From NCBI GenBank assembly GCA_013139345.1, contig WTAY01000121.1, forward strand, positions 1 through 8,344: a DNA stretch of 8,344 bases, read 5' to 3'. Source of the stretch: Methylophaga sp. (GTDB lineage: Bacteria; Pseudomonadota; Gammaproteobacteria; Nitrosococcales; Methylophagaceae). Below are positions 1-6,740 of the stretch, piece by piece; position 1 is the first letter of the stretch, and every line of letters begins with the position of its first letter. Made by a program: the position numbers and the translations under genes. The notes beneath the pieces were generated by a model. That model did no database searches and was not told the origin of the DNA. It saw only the letters and a list, made by a program, of their open reading frames with translations.

Positions 1-1
1 A

Positions 2-64
2 CAGGCAGTATTAGATGGTGACCTAGCATTATTTATTGAAGCGTCGCTGAAATCAGGACTATAA
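2..64 (+). CDS. prfB: Peptide chain release factor 2, C-terminal end only (partial)
   Basis: Reading from base 2 gives QAVLDGDLALFIEASLKSGL and then TAA at 62-64. This closely resembles the C-terminus of release factor 2 as I recall it from E. coli. The rest of the gene lies upstream of the window, so the catalytic GGQ loop and the programmed frameshift site typical of prfB cannot be examined. RF2 reads UGA and UAA stop codons and triggers peptide release on the ribosome. The gene sits 13 bases ahead of lysS, the order known from E. coli, where prfB and lysS form an operon. The identification rests on 20 residues plus the neighbour. Confidence 0.9.
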   Translation, partial: QAVLDGDLALFIEASLKSGL

Positions 65-77
65 ATAGAGAAACAAC

Positions 78-1580
78 ATGACAAACGAAATTGAACAAGA
101 CGAAAATAGACTGATAGCTCAACGCCGCGAAAAATTGGCTGAATTACGCGAAAAGGGCAATGCCTTTCCAAATGACTTTCGTCGTGATGTGATGAATTCT
201 GAACTTGCTGCTGAATATGAGCATACGTCAGCTGAAGAGTTAAAAGAAACCCCTCGTCGTGTGAAAATTGCTGGTCGTTTGATGACCAAACGTGTGATGG
301 GTAAAGCAAGTTTTGCCAATATCCGTGATATGTCAGGAAACATGCAACTTTATGTCAAACGTGACGATTTGGCTGAAGGTGTTTATGCTGATTTTAAACG
401 TTGGGATTTAGGCGATATTATTGCCGCTGAAGGCACAATGTTTCGTACACAAAAAGGCGAGCTTTCTGTATTAGTTGATGATATTCGACTATTAACTAAA
501 TCATTACGTCCATTGCCTGAAAAATTCCATGGTTTATCTGATCAAGAAACACGCTACCGTCAGCGTTATGTTGATTTGATTATGAATGAAGTGAGCCGTG
601 AAACGTTTATTATTAGAACCAAAGTAATTGATGGTATTCGTCGTTTCTTAATGGCAAAAAACTATTTAGAAGTTGAAACACCGATGATGCACGTCATTCC
701 TGGTGGGGCAACAGCAAGACCATTTACAACACATCATAATGCGTTAGACATGCCTTTATTTTTGCGTGTTGCACCGGAATTGTATTTGAAACGTCTTGTT
801 GTTGGTGGTTTTGAGCGAGTGTTCGAGATTAACCGTAACTTCCGAAATGAAGGGCTATCGACGCGTCATAATCCAGAGTTTACGATGGTTGAGTTCTATC
901 AAGCATATGCTGATTATAAGGACTTGATGGATCTGACGGAAGAAATGTTACGTACCGTCACACAAGATGTACTTGGAACATCACAAGTACATTATCAAGG
1001 GACGGATTTAGATTTTTCTAAACCATTCCATCGAATGACAATCATTGAATCAATTTTGCACTTTAACCCTGATATAACGGTTGAGCAATTATCGACGCTG
1101 GAAGCTGCAACAGAGGTCGCGAAAGGTCTCGATATTCCACTAAAAGATATTTATGGTTTAGGTAAAGTTCAAATTGAGATCTTTGAAAAAACCGTTGAAC
1201 ATCGTTTAATGGAACCGACCTTCATCACCGCTTATCCAACCGAAGTTTCACCATTAGCACGCCGTAGTGATGCCGATCCTTTTGTAACAGATCGTTTTGA
1301 ATTCTTTGTCGGCGGCCGTGAAATTGCCAATGGTTTCTCCGAGTTGAATGATTCTGAAGATCAAGCTGAACGATTCCAAGCACAAGTTGCTGAGAAAGAT
1401 GCAGGTGATGATGAAGCAATGCACTTTGATGATGATTATATTCGTGCGTTAGAATATGGTATGCCACCAACAGCAGGTGAGGGAATTGGTATCGATCGCT
1501 TGGTCATGTTATTGACTGACTCACCTTCAATTCGAGACGTACTTTTATTCCCACATATGCGTCCTGAAGTATCTGCATAA
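78..1580 (+). CDS. lysS: Lysyl-tRNA synthetase, class II
   Basis: This cytoplasmic enzyme joins lysine to tRNA(Lys) using ATP. The 500 residues match the usual bacterial length of about 500. The N-terminal OB-fold anticodon-binding domain covers roughly residues 62-140 (VKIAGRLMTKRVMGKASFAN onward). The class II catalytic domain follows from about 170. Motif 1 lies near 180-215. Motif 2 is FRNEGLSTRHNPEFTMVEFY, with its ATP-binding Arg at 256. Motif 3 is GEGIGIDRLVMLL, with Arg474. The ATG at 78 has a modest ribosome binding site, AGAG at 67-70, with 7 bases of spacing. The start is 13 bases after the prfB stop and no separate promoter fits in that gap, so transcription with prfB is likely. 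Nothing in the reading frame looks damaged. Confidence 0.98.
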   Translation: MTNEIEQDENRLIAQRREKLAELREKGNAFPNDFRRDVMNSELAAEYEHTSAEELKETPRRVKIAGRLMTKRVMGKASFANIRDMSGNMQLYVKRDDLAEGVYADFKRWDLGDIIAAEGTMFRTQKGELSVLVDDIRLLTKSLRPLPEKFHGLSDQETRYRQRYVDLIMNEVSRETFIIRTKVIDGIRRFLMAKNYLEVETPMMHVIPGGATARPFTTHHNALDMPLFLRVAPELYLKRLVVGGFERVFEINRNFRNEGLSTRHNPEFTMVEFYQAYADYKDLMDLTEEMLRTVTQDVLGTSQVHYQGTDLDFSKPFHRMTIIESILHFNPDITVEQLSTLEAATEVAKGLDIPLKDIYGLGKVQIEIFEKTVEHRLMEPTFITAYPTEVSPLARRSDADPFVTDRFEFFVGGREIANGFSELNDSEDQAERFQAQVAEKDAGDDEAMHFDDDYIRALEYGMPPTAGEGIGIDRLVMLLTDSPSIRDVLLFPHMRPEVSA

Positions 1581-1594
1581 AGAAAATTAACACG

Positions 1595-1611
1595 TTAACC
1601 AGGATGGTTAA
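1595..1611 (+). other. Small stem-loop after lysS
   Basis: TTAACC (1595-1600) and GGTTAA (1606-1611) form a perfect 6-bp stem with a 5-base loop, 14 bases after the lysS stop. There is no run of T after it, so it does not look like a standard intrinsic terminator. It could protect the mRNA 3' end, assist a Rho-dependent stop, or be chance. The rest of the gap, 1612-1670, shows no strong element. A TTGAAC at 1623-1628 could be a -35 box, but no convincing -10 lies at the right distance. Confidence 0.3.
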
Positions 1612-1689
1612 TAGAATCTAGGTTGAACTTTTTGGTGAAATAAGCACTCTAAGGGTTTAACTCTGTCGCGAAGAAGGAGTTTGAGCGAA

Positions 1690-1989
1690 ATGAAAGAAGA
1701 TAGTTTACGAAAAAGCAGTCGTCGTGAAAATACACGTCGTAACCGAGAGCGACGAGTCGTTCTTCATGAGTTTGGTAGTGAAGAATGGCTGGCGATGATC
1801 AAAGAACTTTATTTCTTCTGGCCTAAAAAAGATCAGCGTGTGGAAGCACGTCGAGAAAAAGATCGTCGAGAAGATGAGCGTCGTCAGGATAATTCTGGCC
1901 GCAGTTTTTTGCAAAAACAGCTAACTAAAACAGTCGAGCGTTTAACAGAAGAAGAGATGCAAGTACTTAATGGTCTTTGGACTAGTTAA
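1690..1989 (+). CDS. Small Arg-rich protein of unknown function
   Basis: I do not recognise this 99-residue protein. Two very basic blocks dominate it: residues 11-22 (RRENTRRNRERR) and 50-65 (centre RREKDRREDERR). Both use an RR-x3-RR-x3/4-R spacing. Between them is an aromatic/hydrophobic stretch (EWLAMIKELYFFWP, about 32-45), and the C-terminal third (71-99) looks helical. No signal peptide, convincing membrane helix or known catalytic motif is visible. The start is placed at ATG 1690 because AAGGAG at 1674-1679 is 10 bases ahead of it. A TTG at 1681 would add three residues, but it sits only one base after that ribosome binding site. The gene follows lysS by 109 bases and converges on the HDOD gene. 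Nucleic-acid or membrane-surface binding is possible but inferred only from charge. Confidence 0.75.
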   Translation: MKEDSLRKSSRRENTRRNRERRVVLHEFGSEEWLAMIKELYFFWPKKDQRVEARREKDRREDERRQDNSGRSFLQKQLTKTVERLTEEEMQVLNGLWTS

Positions 1990-1997
1990 TAGTTATC

Positions 1998-2025
1998 ATC
2001 CCCCCGCAGAATTGCTAGAGGGGAT
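1998..2025. terminator. Hairpin between convergent genes, possible bidirectional terminator
   Basis: ATCCCC (1998-2003) pairs with GGGGAT (2020-2025), and inside it GCA (2006-2008) can pair with TGC (2013-2015). It is the only clear hairpin in the 52 bases between the converging stop codons of the Arg-rich gene and the HDOD gene, where a shared terminator is expected. Neither strand has a proper T run after the stem, so intrinsic termination would be weak. Confidence 0.4.
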
Positions 2026-2041
2026 AATGGCAACGAGCTTG

Positions 2042-2881
2042 TTAAAAACCAAATAATGCCATAGCTTCAGCATATTCGTCACTGTTTTCATCGAGTTCAA
2101 CAACACTGATTTCAGTATCAACACCTAGTTTCTTAAAGGCGGGGACAGTAGCGAGTTCCTCACTACTTAGTGCTCTATCTGTATTCATATAACTTTGTAA
2201 GCGAGCCACCTGAACTAAATCAGCGAGATCTGGACCATCTTCACTATCTCTGCTTAAATTTTGTTGTTCTGCAACTGCTGTGATTAGGCTCTCAGGAAAT
2301 TTCCAACTTTTCAAAATAGCCGCACCAATACGAGGATGAATATTCTCTATCACGGTATCTAAAGCCGCTGAATTCTTAATTAATTCTGGCTTTTCATCTG
2401 CCTTCATCAAAATAGGTAAAATGCCCACTTCATGGATCAGACCGGCAAGCATTGCTTCATCTGCCTTAATATTAGCTTGGCTCGATGCTAAAACCTGACA
2501 AATAGCCGAAACATCCGTACTGTGCTCCCATAGCTTATGTAAGCGTTCATCTAAATTACGAGATGTGGCTTGAAACATTTGTTCCATAACGAGACTTGTT
2601 ACAAGGCTTCGAATAATAGTTTGACCAAGGCGAGCAACCGCCATTTGAACACTATCAATTTCGATTCTGCCACGGTAAAGCGGACTGTTAGCTACTTTTA
2701 ATAAACGTGTTGATAAAGCCACATCGGTAATAATGATGTCAGCCAGGTTGGCAGCCGTTGCTTCTGGATCATCAACAACATCTCTTACTCTAAGGGCAAC
2801 TTCTGGTAGCGTTGGAAGCACTAATGTACCGTTTTTTAGGTCTTCTAATAGTTCGTTATAGAATGCTTCTTGTTCGGTCAT
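2042..2881 (-). CDS. HDOD-domain protein (signalling/regulatory)
   Basis: This is a stand-alone HDOD protein of 279 residues, probably cytoplasmic. HDOD domains are relatives of HD phosphohydrolases that usually act in signalling rather than catalysis. Family signatures include LPTLPEVALRVRDVVDDPE (22-40), LADIIITDVALSTRLLKVAN ending in the SPLY turn (46-69), and the ARLG segment (83-86). LWEH (117-120) keeps a histidine. The position of the HD dipeptide reads LIHEVGIL (148-155), giving His150-Glu151 in place of His-Asp. This fits a domain without standard HD phosphodiesterase activity. The tail after about 215 is acidic (ELDENSDEYAEAM) with no second recognised domain. The ATG at 2881 has no clear Shine-Dalgarno sequence. 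Just upstream lies an AT-rich palindrome holding a TATAAA-like box. The ligand and target cannot be told from the sequence. Confidence 0.9.
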   Translation of the reverse strand: MTEQEAFYNELLEDLKNGTLVLPTLPEVALRVRDVVDDPEATAANLADIIITDVALSTRLLKVANSPLYRGRIEIDSVQMAVARLGQTIIRSLVTSLVMEQMFQATSRNLDERLHKLWEHSTDVSAICQVLASSQANIKADEAMLAGLIHEVGILPILMKADEKPELIKNSAALDTVIENIHPRIGAAILKSWKFPESLITAVAEQQNLSRDSEDGPDLADLVQVARLQSYMNTDRALSSEELATVPAFKKLGVDTEISVVELDENSDEYAEAMALFGF

Positions 2882-2888
2882 GATTGCC

Positions 2889-2902
2889 CATTTATATAAA
2901 TG
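2889..2902. promoter_or_regulatory. Perfect 14-base AT-rich palindrome, possible operator/-10 region
   Basis: CATTTATATAAATG reads identically on both strands. It lies 7 bases upstream of the HDOD start codon, in the divergent region shared with alaC. It contains TATAAA-like hexamers in both directions. On the minus strand one could serve as a -10 box with a very short leader, although the only spaced -35 candidate (CAGTTA, 16 bases away) is poor. It could equally be a dimeric repressor site. Function is inferred from position and symmetry only. Confidence 0.35.
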
Positions 2903-2976
2903 TAATTTGAAGTAACTGCCATTTTCAGTTATTTTGCTGTGTTTGCCAACAGTTTTTTCTATTTTCAGGTGCTGAG
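2903..2976 (+). promoter_or_regulatory. alaC upstream region with probable promoter and RBS
   Basis: The remaining 74 bases ahead of alaC are T-rich and should carry the alaC-hom-thrC promoter, since the divergent gene starts at 2881. The best hexamer pair is poor: TTGCTG at 2934-2939 and TCTATT at 2958-2963, 18 bases apart. The ribosome binding site AGGTG at 2967-2971 lies 5 bases before TTG 2977 and decides that start. No leader peptide or attenuator is visible. Confidence 0.3.
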
Positions 2977-4164
2977 TTGAACGAAGATTTCCCTAGGATT
3001 AAACGCCTACCGCCGTATGTATTCAATATTGTTAATGATTTGAAGGCACAAGCACGTGCGCGAGGTGAGGATATTATTGACTTTGGGATGGGTAATCCAG
3101 ATAAACCTGCACCACAGCATATTATTGATAAATTGACAGAGGCGGCCCAGCGCCCAGATACACATCGTTATTCTGTATCGCGCGGTATCCCTCGTTTACG
3201 AAAAGCGATTTGTAATTGGTATCAACGAAAATTTGATGTTGAATTAGATCATGACTCTGAAACAATTGTTACGATTGGTTCAAAAGAAGGTTTAGCCCAC
3301 TTGGCATTAGCTACTGTAGGGCCTGGAGATGCGATTCTAGTCCCGAACCCTGCTTATCCGATACATCCCTATGGCTTTGTGATTTCAGGTGCTGATATTC
3401 GCCATGTACCGCTTGTTCCAGGTGGTGATTTTTTTGCTGAATTAGAAAAGTCAGTAAAAGACTCTTGGCCGAAGCCTAAAATGTTGGTGCTGAATTTTCC
3501 GGGTAACCCAACAACACAATGTGTTGATTTAGAGTTTTTTGAACGGATTGTCGCATTTGCTAAAGAACACGAGATTTGGGTTGTGCATGATTTAGCCTAC
3601 GGTGAGATTACCTTTGATGGTTATAAAGCACCCTCTATCTTGCAAGTTCCAGGTGCAAAAGATGTGGCAGTAGAATTTTATACCTTATCTAAAACATACA
3701 ATATGCCCGGCTGGCGTGTTGGTTTTATGTCGGGAAATCCAACATTAGTTGCAGCTTTAGCTCGAATGAAGTCTTATCTTGATTATGGCATGTTTACACC
3801 AATTCAAGTTGCCGCAATTGCAGCATTAGAAGGGCCTCAGGATTGTGTTGATGATGTGGTTGAGCTTTATAAAAACCGTCGTGATGTTTTATGTGACGGT
3901 TTAACGGCAATTGGCTGGGCAGTTGAAAAACCTAAAGCAACGATGTTTGTTTGGGCAAAAATCCCAGAACAATATCAAGAAATGGGTTCGTTAGAGTTTA
4001 CGAAAAAGTTACTACAAGAAGCGAAAGTAGCAGTGTCACCGGGTATTGGCTTTGGTGAATATGGTGATGACCACGTGCGCTTTGGTTTGATTGAAAATGA
4101 ACATCGAACGCGTCAAGCGATCCGCGGGATCCGTGACATGTTCAAAAAAGATTCAGGAGTATAG
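2977..4164 (+). CDS. alaC: Glutamate-pyruvate (alanine) aminotransferase
   Basis: This fold-type I PLP aminotransferase (class I/II) makes L-alanine from pyruvate with glutamate as amino donor. Its 395 residues resemble E. coli AlaC almost end to end by recall: the RLPPYVFN N-terminus, GEDIIDFGMGNPD, RYSVSRGIPRLR, TIGSKEGLAHL and the HVRFGLIEN end. Active-site residues are in place: Asn177 (GNPTTQ), Asp205 and Tyr208 (HDLAY), PLP-binding Lys239 (TLSKTYNMPGWRVGF), and Arg368 for the substrate carboxylate. The start is TTG. Conservation begins by residue 6 and the next in-frame ATG is at residue 38, too late. AGGTG at 2967-2971 supports TTG. It is the first gene of the alaC-hom-thrC operon, five bases before hom. 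A related substrate such as another 2-oxo acid cannot be excluded. Confidence 0.95.
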   Translation: MNEDFPRIKRLPPYVFNIVNDLKAQARARGEDIIDFGMGNPDKPAPQHIIDKLTEAAQRPDTHRYSVSRGIPRLRKAICNWYQRKFDVELDHDSETIVTIGSKEGLAHLALATVGPGDAILVPNPAYPIHPYGFVISGADIRHVPLVPGGDFFAELEKSVKDSWPKPKMLVLNFPGNPTTQCVDLEFFERIVAFAKEHEIWVVHDLAYGEITFDGYKAPSILQVPGAKDVAVEFYTLSKTYNMPGWRVGFMSGNPTLVAALARMKSYLDYGMFTPIQVAAIAALEGPQDCVDDVVELYKNRRDVLCDGLTAIGWAVEKPKATMFVWAKIPEQYQEMGSLEFTKKLLQEAKVAVSPGIGFGEYGDDHVRFGLIENEHRTRQAIRGIRDMFKKDSGV

Positions 4165-4169
4165 TTTAA

Positions 4170-5480
4170 GTGCAATCAGTAAAAATTGGTGTGCTAGGTT
4201 TAGGCACAGTCGGTAGCGGCACAGTCAATGTATTAAGTCGTAATTTACAAGAAATCACTGGTCGTGCAGGCCGTGATATTGAAATTACACATGCAGCTGT
4301 ACGTGATTTAACAAAAGAAACAGCGTGTAGTACGGAAGGTATTAGCCTGACTGATGATGCAATGGCGGTGGTTAATAATCCTGACATTCAAGTTATTGTT
4401 GAGTTAATTGGCGGTACAGGTGTTGCCCTCGACTTGGTGACTAAAGCGATTGAAAATGGCAAGCATGTTGTTACTGCAAATAAAGCGTTAATTGCGCTTC
4501 ACGGTAACGAGCTATTTGCTAAGGCTCAAGAAATGGGCGTGACGATTGCTTTTGAAGCCGCTGTTGCTGGTGGTATTCCAATTATCAAAGCAATGCGTGA
4601 AGGTTTAGCTGCAAACAGTATTGAATGGTTAGCTGGCATCATTAATGGTACGGGCAACTTCATTCTGACAGAAATGCGTGATAAAGAACGTGATTTTGCT
4701 GATGTTTTAGCAGAGGCGCAAGCGCTGGGTTATGCTGAAGCCGATCCAACATTTGATGTTGAAGGTATTGATGCTGCGCATAAGTTAACCATTATGGCCT
4801 CCATCGCATTTGGTATCCCATTACAGTTTGATAAAGCCTACACTGAAGGCATTAGCAAGATTGCTCAAGAAGATGTGAAATATGCTGCAGAACTAGGCTA
4901 CCGTATCAAACATCTGGGTATTGCCAAAAAGACGGAGCAAGGTGTTGAGCTACGCGTTCACCCAACAATGATTCCTCATCGTCGTTTGATTGCGAATGTT
5001 GATGGCGTGATGAATGCAGTATTGGTTCAAGGTGATGCTGTTGGGCCGACATTGTATTACGGTGCCGGTGCTGGTTCAGAAGCGACTGCTTCAGCGGTTA
5101 TTGCAGATATTGTTGATATTGTTCGTGCAGTAACAACGGATCCTGAAAATAGAGTGCCTCATTTAGCATTCCAACCAGATGCCCTGTCAGACACACCTAT
5201 TTTGCCTGTTTCTGAAGTTGTTACATCGTATTACTTACGTGTTTCTACTGAAGATAAGCCGGGTGTACTTGCTGACATTACTCGTATTTTGGGTGAGCAA
5301 GGCATTAGTATAGAAGCTATTTTACAAAAGCAGCCTGAAGAGCAAGGTGGGATTGTTCCTGTCATTATGCTGACACAGGAAGTTGTTGAAAAGAATATGG
5401 ATGCAGCGATTGCTCAAATCGAAGCATTAGAAACAGTTAAAGATTCAGTTATGCGTATTCGCATGGAATCTTTAGGATAA
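4170..5480 (+). CDS. hom: Homoserine dehydrogenase, monofunctional with ACT domain
   Basis: The enzyme reduces L-aspartate 4-semialdehyde to L-homoserine with NAD(P)H, at the branch leading to threonine and methionine. It has 436 residues, typical of the stand-alone form and unlike the aspartokinase fusions ThrA and MetL of E. coli. The Rossmann motif is GVLGLGTVGSGTV (7-19). Other landmarks are TANKALIA with Lys105, GIINGTGNFIL, and EADPTFDVEGIDAAHKLTIM with catalytic-type Asp196, Asp201 and Lys205. A C-terminal ACT domain begins near residue 354 (YYLRVSTEDKPGVLADITRI) and probably mediates feedback inhibition by threonine, as in relatives. GTG 4170 is preceded by AGGAGT at 4155-4160, inside the end of alaC, which suggests coupled translation. 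A 74-base repeat element separates it from thrC. Confidence 0.97.
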   Translation: MQSVKIGVLGLGTVGSGTVNVLSRNLQEITGRAGRDIEITHAAVRDLTKETACSTEGISLTDDAMAVVNNPDIQVIVELIGGTGVALDLVTKAIENGKHVVTANKALIALHGNELFAKAQEMGVTIAFEAAVAGGIPIIKAMREGLAANSIEWLAGIINGTGNFILTEMRDKERDFADVLAEAQALGYAEADPTFDVEGIDAAHKLTIMASIAFGIPLQFDKAYTEGISKIAQEDVKYAAELGYRIKHLGIAKKTEQGVELRVHPTMIPHRRLIANVDGVMNAVLVQGDAVGPTLYYGAGAGSEATASAVIADIVDIVRAVTTDPENRVPHLAFQPDALSDTPILPVSEVVTSYYLRVSTEDKPGVLADITRILGEQGISIEAILQKQPEEQGGIVPVIMLTQEVVEKNMDAAIAQIEALETVKDSVMRIRMESLG

Positions 5481-5487
5481 TACTCAC

Positions 5488-5561
5488 GTCATTCCTGAGT
5501 TCTTTTATCGGGAATCTATAGAGACCGTCATGGATTCTCGCTTAAAGCATGCGAGAATGAC
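5488..5561. repeat. REP/MITE-like double-hairpin element in hom-thrC gap
   Basis: The 74 bases start with GTCATTC (5488-5494) and end with its complement GAATGAC (5555-5561). Two similar hairpins lie inside. The left pairs ATTCCTGA (5491-5498) with TCGGGAAT (5508-5515): 8 bp with one G-T wobble and a 9-base loop. The right pairs ATTCTCGC (5534-5541) with GCGAGAAT (5551-5558): 8 perfect bp and a 9-base loop. An 18-base spacer separates them. The GTCATTCC...GGAAT and GGATTC...GAATGAC words resemble a widespread gammaproteobacterial intergenic repeat family (GTCATTCCCGC-type), known from memory. This copy looks somewhat degraded. It probably moved in as a non-autonomous element, and at the RNA level it may affect processing or stability between hom and thrC. 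Confidence 0.75.
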
Positions 5562-5590
5562 AATGAAAATAAGTTTAAAAGGAAAATAAT

Positions 5591-6673
5591 ATGCCATTTC
5601 GTCCACGTTACACTGGCTTAATCGAACGCTACCGTGACCGCCTACCGGTCAGTGCAGATACTAAATTAATCAGCTTAGGTGAAGGTAATACACCTCTACT
5701 TAAACTTGAAAACATCCCTAGTGTAATAGGAAAAGATGTTGAAATTTACGTTAAATATGAAGGTCTGAATCCAACAGGTTCATTTAAAGATCGTGGAATG
5801 ACAATGGCTGTGACTAAGGCTGTTGAAGAAGGTAGTAAAGCGATTATTTGTGCGTCTACAGGTAATACGTCGGCAGCAGCTGCAGCCTATGCTGCACGTG
5901 CAGGAATTGCGGCATTTGTACTGATTCCTGAGGGAAAAATTGCGTTGGGTAAATTAGCTCAAGGCATGATGCACGGTGCAACGGTTATCCAAATTAAAGG
6001 TAACTTTGATGAAGGTATGCAATTAGTTAAAGAAGTGGCTGAGCACGCACCGGTAACGATTGTGAACTCAATCAACCCATACCGCTTACAAGGTCAGAAA
6101 ACAGCAGCATTTGAGATTGTTGAAGAATTATCTCGTGCGCCTGATTACCACTGTTTACCCGTCGGTAATGCCGGTAATATCACGGCACATTGGATGGGTT
6201 ACAGCGAATACTTTGATGATGGCATTATCAGTGCTCGCCCTAAAATGGTAGGTTACCAAGCAGATGGTAGTGCACCGTTTATGCGTGGTCATATGGTTGA
6301 TAACCCTGAAACGGTGGCAACAGCTATTCGTATCGGTCATCCACAAAGCTGGGACAAAGCATTAAAAGTACGTGAAGAGTCTCAAGGTTGGTTCGATGAA
6401 TGTACTGATGAACATATTCTTGCTACACAAAAATTATTGGCTGAACATGAAGGTATCTTCTGTGAACCCGCTTCTGCAACCTCATTAGCGGGTGCGATTA
6501 ATGATATTAACAGTGGCAAAATCCCTGAAGGTAGCATGATTGTTTGTACGTTAACGGGTCATGGTTTAAAAGACCCTGATACAGCTATCAAACAAAGTAC
6601 CTCACCATTAGTAACCGTAGATGCAACATTAGATGCAGTACGTGATGCTATTTTGAGTAATATGGCGGACTAA
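5591..6673 (+). CDS. thrC: Threonine synthase, short (360-residue) type
   Basis: This fold-type II PLP enzyme converts O-phospho-L-homoserine and water to L-threonine and phosphate, the last step of threonine synthesis. The PLP lysine is Lys66 in NPTGSFKDRGMT (60-71). The substrate loop is CASTGNTSAAAAAYAARAG, and the phosphate-binding glycine loop is GNAGN (192-196). The C-terminal EPASATSLAG and CTLTGHGLKDP segments are also family-typical. At 360 residues it belongs to the short class found in Bacillus, clearly shorter than the roughly 428-residue E. coli type. ATG 5591 is preceded by AAAAGGA at 5577-5583. It is the last gene of the alaC-hom-thrC group, 110 bases after hom, and is followed by an intrinsic terminator. 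A homoserine kinase gene (thrB) is needed for the pathway but is not in the window. Confidence 0.97.
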   Translation: MPFRPRYTGLIERYRDRLPVSADTKLISLGEGNTPLLKLENIPSVIGKDVEIYVKYEGLNPTGSFKDRGMTMAVTKAVEEGSKAIICASTGNTSAAAAAYAARAGIAAFVLIPEGKIALGKLAQGMMHGATVIQIKGNFDEGMQLVKEVAEHAPVTIVNSINPYRLQGQKTAAFEIVEELSRAPDYHCLPVGNAGNITAHWMGYSEYFDDGIISARPKMVGYQADGSAPFMRGHMVDNPETVATAIRIGHPQSWDKALKVREESQGWFDECTDEHILATQKLLAEHEGIFCEPASATSLAGAINDINSGKIPEGSMIVCTLTGHGLKDPDTAIKQSTSPLVTVDATLDAVRDAILSNMAD

Positions 6674-6685
6674 AACTGAGAATAG

Positions 6686-6720
6686 CTGACTGTTCTTTTA
6701 TTGAGAGCAGTCAGTTTATT
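6686..6720 (+). terminator. Rho-independent terminator after thrC
   Basis: CTGACTGTTCT (6686-6696) pairs with AGAGCAGTCAG (6704-6714) in an 11-bp stem with one G-U wobble and a 7-base loop, followed by the T-rich TTTATT. It begins 12 bases after the thrC stop, as expected for the end of the alaC-hom-thrC transcript. The T run is interrupted by an A, so some read-through into the next gene is possible. Confidence 0.75.
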
Positions 6721-6740
6721 ATCATAGATTGGAGTAATAA

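Noticed and set aside
119..343. Open frame of 74 codons on the minus strand inside lysS
   Set aside because: It lies wholly antisense to a well-conserved gene, has no recognisable protein features, and follows from codon bias of lysS. The same applies to 1225-1470 (His-rich translation), 1705-1914, 4166-4387, 6155-6346 and 7012-7200, and to the two frames inside the MOSC gene at 7543-7752 and 7662-7850.
1622..1633. GTTGAACTTTTT at about 1622-1633, present again on the minus strand near the end of hemW (about 8256-8267)
   Set aside because: A 12-base AT-rich match, one copy of which is coding sequence, is easily chance. No flanking similarity extends it.
1681..1689. Upstream TTG start for the Arg-rich protein
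   Set aside because: The ribosome binding site AAGGAG at 1674-1679 is only one base away from TTG 1681, too close, and is well spaced for ATG 1690.
2936..2958. CTGT...ACAG followed by six T residues before alaC, as an attenuator or terminator
   Set aside because: The stem is only 4 bp with a long unpaired loop, and no leader peptide precedes it.
6701..6730. Promoter-like pair TTGAGA (6701-6706) and TAGATT (6725-6730), 18 bases apart, ahead of the membrane-protein gene
   Set aside because: Transcription would start around 6737, downstream of the ribosome binding site GGAG at 6731-6734, so the mRNA would lack it. The -35 also overlaps the thrC terminator stem.
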